From NCBI GenBank assembly GCA_023430045.1, contig JAEZCF010000071.1, positions 1 through 6,919 on the forward strand: 6,919 bases of DNA, written 5' to 3'. The notes below the pieces were generated by a model. The model had not been told where the DNA came from, ran no database searches, and saw only the letters and a program-made list of their open reading frames with translations. Made by a program: the position numbers and the translations under genes. This document shows positions 5,275 through 6,919 of the stretch, one piece after another (the first letter of the stretch is position 1; each line of letters starts with the position of its first letter). This DNA comes from Pseudomonadota bacterium (GTDB lineage: Bacteria; Pseudomonadota; Gammaproteobacteria; Xanthomonadales; Xanthomonadaceae).

Positions 5275-6843
5275 ATGACCCGAACGAAACCTCTCTGGCG
5301 GCGGCTGGCGCGCTGGCTGGCCATCATCCTGGGCCTGCTGGTGCTGCTGGTCCTGTCCGGCCTGCTGCTGGCCGACCACCTGACCCCGCAGGCACACGGC
5401 GAGCCGTCCAATGTGTTGCCACCACAACCGGCACAGACCCGGATCGACCGCGAGTCCATGGCGTTGCAGGCCGCGCATCCCGGGCAGTCCGGGGTGGCCT
5501 TCCTGTCCGATGGACTGGATGCCTTCGCGGCGCGCTCGGTGATCACCGAACGCGCCGAACGCAGCCTGGACCTGCAGTACTACATCTGGCACGACGACCT
5601 GATCGGCCACCTGATGGCCCGCGCGCTGCACGATGCAGCCGAACGCGGCGTGTGCGTGCGCATCCTGCTCGACGACATGAACGCGCAGGACAAGGACGCG
5701 CTGATGATGGCGCTCGATACCCATCCCAACATCGAGATCCGCCTCTACAACCCCTTCCGCAACCGCAATGGCCTCTGGCACATGGTGGAAATGGTGCAGC
5801 GGGTGTTCTCCATGAACCACCGCATGCACAACAAGAGCTGGATCGCCGACGGCCGCATGGCCATCGTCGGCGGCCGCAACATCGGCGAGGAATACTTCAG
5901 CGCGCGCGCCGACGTGAACTTCCGCGACCTCGACCTGCTGGTCGTCGGGCCGGCGGTCAGCGAGGCCAACCGCGTATTCGACGACTTCTGGAACAGTGAG
6001 GCCGCCGTACCGATCGCCGCGCTGGCCTTCCACACGCCGGCCGAGCTGCGGCTGCTGATGCGCGAATCGGACAATGAGGCGCAGCGGGATGTCGCCGGCC
6101 CGTACCTGCGCGAAGTGGATGCCTCGCGCAGGCGCGCCCAGGCAAGTGCATCGCCGCTGCACTGGAGCGGCCATGTACGCATCGTTTCGGATCCGCCGAT
6201 GAAGCACCGGCGCGACGACCAGCAGGACTGGCTGGTCACCCGGCTGGCGCGCATGCTCGGCGCGAGCAGGGAGAAGGCGCTGCTGATCTCCCCCTATTTC
6301 GTACCCGGCGAGGAAGGCCTGCGCGGACTGTCGGCGCTGCGTTCGCGCGGCGTGCAGGTGGGTGTGGTCACCAATTCGCTGGCGGCCAACGACGTGGTGG
6401 CCGTGCATGGCGGCTACATGGGCTATCGCGCGCCGCTGCTGCAGGCGGGCGTGCAGGTATACGAACTGAAGGCGAACGGGCGGGCCACCGGCTCCGGACT
6501 GTTCGGCAGCAGCGGCGCCAGCCTGCACACCAAGGCCTTCGTGCTGGATGACCGCCGCGGCTTTGTCGGTTCGTTCAACCTTGATCCACGTTCGGCCTAC
6601 CTCAACACGGAAATGGGCGTGGTCTTCGACGATCCGGCGATGGCCACCCAGCTGACCGCTGAGTACCTGCGCCTGGCCAGCCCGGAACAGAGCTGGTGGC
6701 TGGCGCTGGACCGGCACGGCGACGTGCGCTGGCTGGATCGCGAAGGCAGCCCGGCGTGGATCGCCACCGAACCGGACAGCAGCTGGCGCCTGCGTACCGC
6801 GGCCCGGATCATCAGCTGGCTGCCGCTGGAATCGCAGCTTTGA
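5275..6843 (+). CDS. clsC: ClsC-type cardiolipin synthase (phospholipase D family)
   Basis: A 522-residue inner-membrane protein of the phospholipase D superfamily. ClsC of E. coli makes cardiolipin by transferring a phosphatidyl group from phosphatidylethanolamine to phosphatidylglycerol. Both HKD motifs are intact: H185, K187, D192 within RMHNKSWIADG, followed by GGRNIGEEYF, and H418, K420, D425 within LHTKAFVLDD, followed by GSFNLDPRS. Stretches typical of ClsC rather than ClsA or ClsB are DAFAARSVITERAERSLDLQ, YYIWHDD, LLISPYFVP, TNSLAANDVVAVHGGY, GASLHTK and AYLNTEMG. The N terminus adds a basic start and one strong hydrophobic segment (about 12-34), a membrane anchor before a 60-70 residue region not shared with E. 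coli ClsC. The E. coli gene is paired with ymdB; no ymdB is seen here. No strong ribosome site precedes the ATG. It begins 43 bases after the S4-domain gene and may be cotranscribed with it. Confidence 0.93.
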   Translation: MTRTKPLWRRLARWLAIILGLLVLLVLSGLLLADHLTPQAHGEPSNVLPPQPAQTRIDRESMALQAAHPGQSGVAFLSDGLDAFAARSVITERAERSLDLQYYIWHDDLIGHLMARALHDAAERGVCVRILLDDMNAQDKDALMMALDTHPNIEIRLYNPFRNRNGLWHMVEMVQRVFSMNHRMHNKSWIADGRMAIVGGRNIGEEYFSARADVNFRDLDLLVVGPAVSEANRVFDDFWNSEAAVPIAALAFHTPAELRLLMRESDNEAQRDVAGPYLREVDASRRRAQASASPLHWSGHVRIVSDPPMKHRRDDQQDWLVTRLARMLGASREKALLISPYFVPGEEGLRGLSALRSRGVQVGVVTNSLAANDVVAVHGGYMGYRAPLLQAGVQVYELKANGRATGSGLFGSSGASLHTKAFVLDDRRGFVGSFNLDPRSAYLNTEMGVVFDDPAMATQLTAEYLRLASPEQSWWLALDRHGDVRWLDREGSPAWIATEPDSSWRLRTAARIISWLPLESQL

Positions 6844-6856
6844 CCCTTGCCGGGTC
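6842..6856 (+). terminator. Weak hairpin after clsC
   Basis: GACCC (6842-6846) and GGGTC (6852-6856) form a perfect 5-base stem around TTGCC, starting inside the stop codon. Only a very short T-rich stretch (TCTTG) follows, so this is at best a weak or factor-assisted terminator. Confidence 0.2.
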
Positions 6857-6919
6857 TTGACCAGCGGGTTCTGTCGGGTTGGGGGCGCCGGGCCCGCGCG
6901 AAGCCGGGGGGGGGGGGGG
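6844..6919. other. Non-coding tail ending in 14 G
   Basis: No reading frame or RNA gene is supported in these 76 bases. The last 14 bases (6906-6919) are all G, ending exactly at the window edge. A homopolymer of this kind at a sequence end is commonly a no-signal artefact of two-colour sequencing or a contig-end error. Confidence 0.6.

Noticed and set aside
5044..6717. A 557-codon open frame on the minus strand across clsC and the end of the S4-domain gene
   Set aside because: It is antisense to a gene with intact catalytic motifs. Its composition (rich in His, Gln, Arg, Val) is the usual shadow of GC-rich coding sequence, and no known domain is visible.

Overview
The window reads as ordinary chromosomal DNA of a high-GC gammaproteobacterium of the family Xanthomonadaceae, most likely Stenotrophomonas. 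This rests on the very GC-rich third codon positions, the character of the proteins, and a GTAG-headed palindrome of the REP type that is common in Stenotrophomonas genomes. The assignment is by inspection; no search was run. Genes are tightly packed. There are no tRNA or rRNA genes, no insertion sequences and no CRISPR array.

Left third (14-2111, minus strand): a three-gene operon reading right to left. It encodes an ECF-type RNA polymerase sigma factor, a single-pass membrane protein in the position of its anti-sigma factor (4-base overlap with the sigma gene), and a secreted DUF4097 protein built of repeated T/S-V-S-G/A strands. The anti-sigma lacks the usual zinc-binding motif. The most likely reading is a self-contained envelope-sensing module. 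A perfect 8-base inverted repeat of unusually AT-rich sequence lies at the sigma gene start.

Middle (2184-4470): transcribed away from the sigma gene are a small unrecognised ORF with a good ribosome binding site and a minimal MscS-type mechanosensitive channel that ends where the usual C-terminal cytoplasmic domain would begin. Converging on them are two minus-strand genes: a DUF2058/YaiL-like protein, then a YbiI-like zinc-finger protein of the DksA/TraR family. A GTAG palindrome separates these two. Divergent from the YaiL gene is a YgjP-like metallopeptidase-fold protein.

Right (4524-6843, plus strand): an S4-domain protein with the fold of RsuA/RluF pseudouridine synthases, in which the catalytic Asp, the motif-II Tyr and the C-terminal basic motif all appear to be replaced. 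It is followed by a membrane-anchored ClsC-type cardiolipin synthase with two intact HKD motifs. The last 76 bases hold no gene and end in 14 consecutive G, probably a contig-end artefact.

Most of the window is conserved housekeeping and envelope biology. The points most worth a second look are the apparently catalytically dead pseudouridine synthase homologue, the sigma/anti-sigma/DUF4097 operon with its inverted repeat, and the minimal MscS channel.
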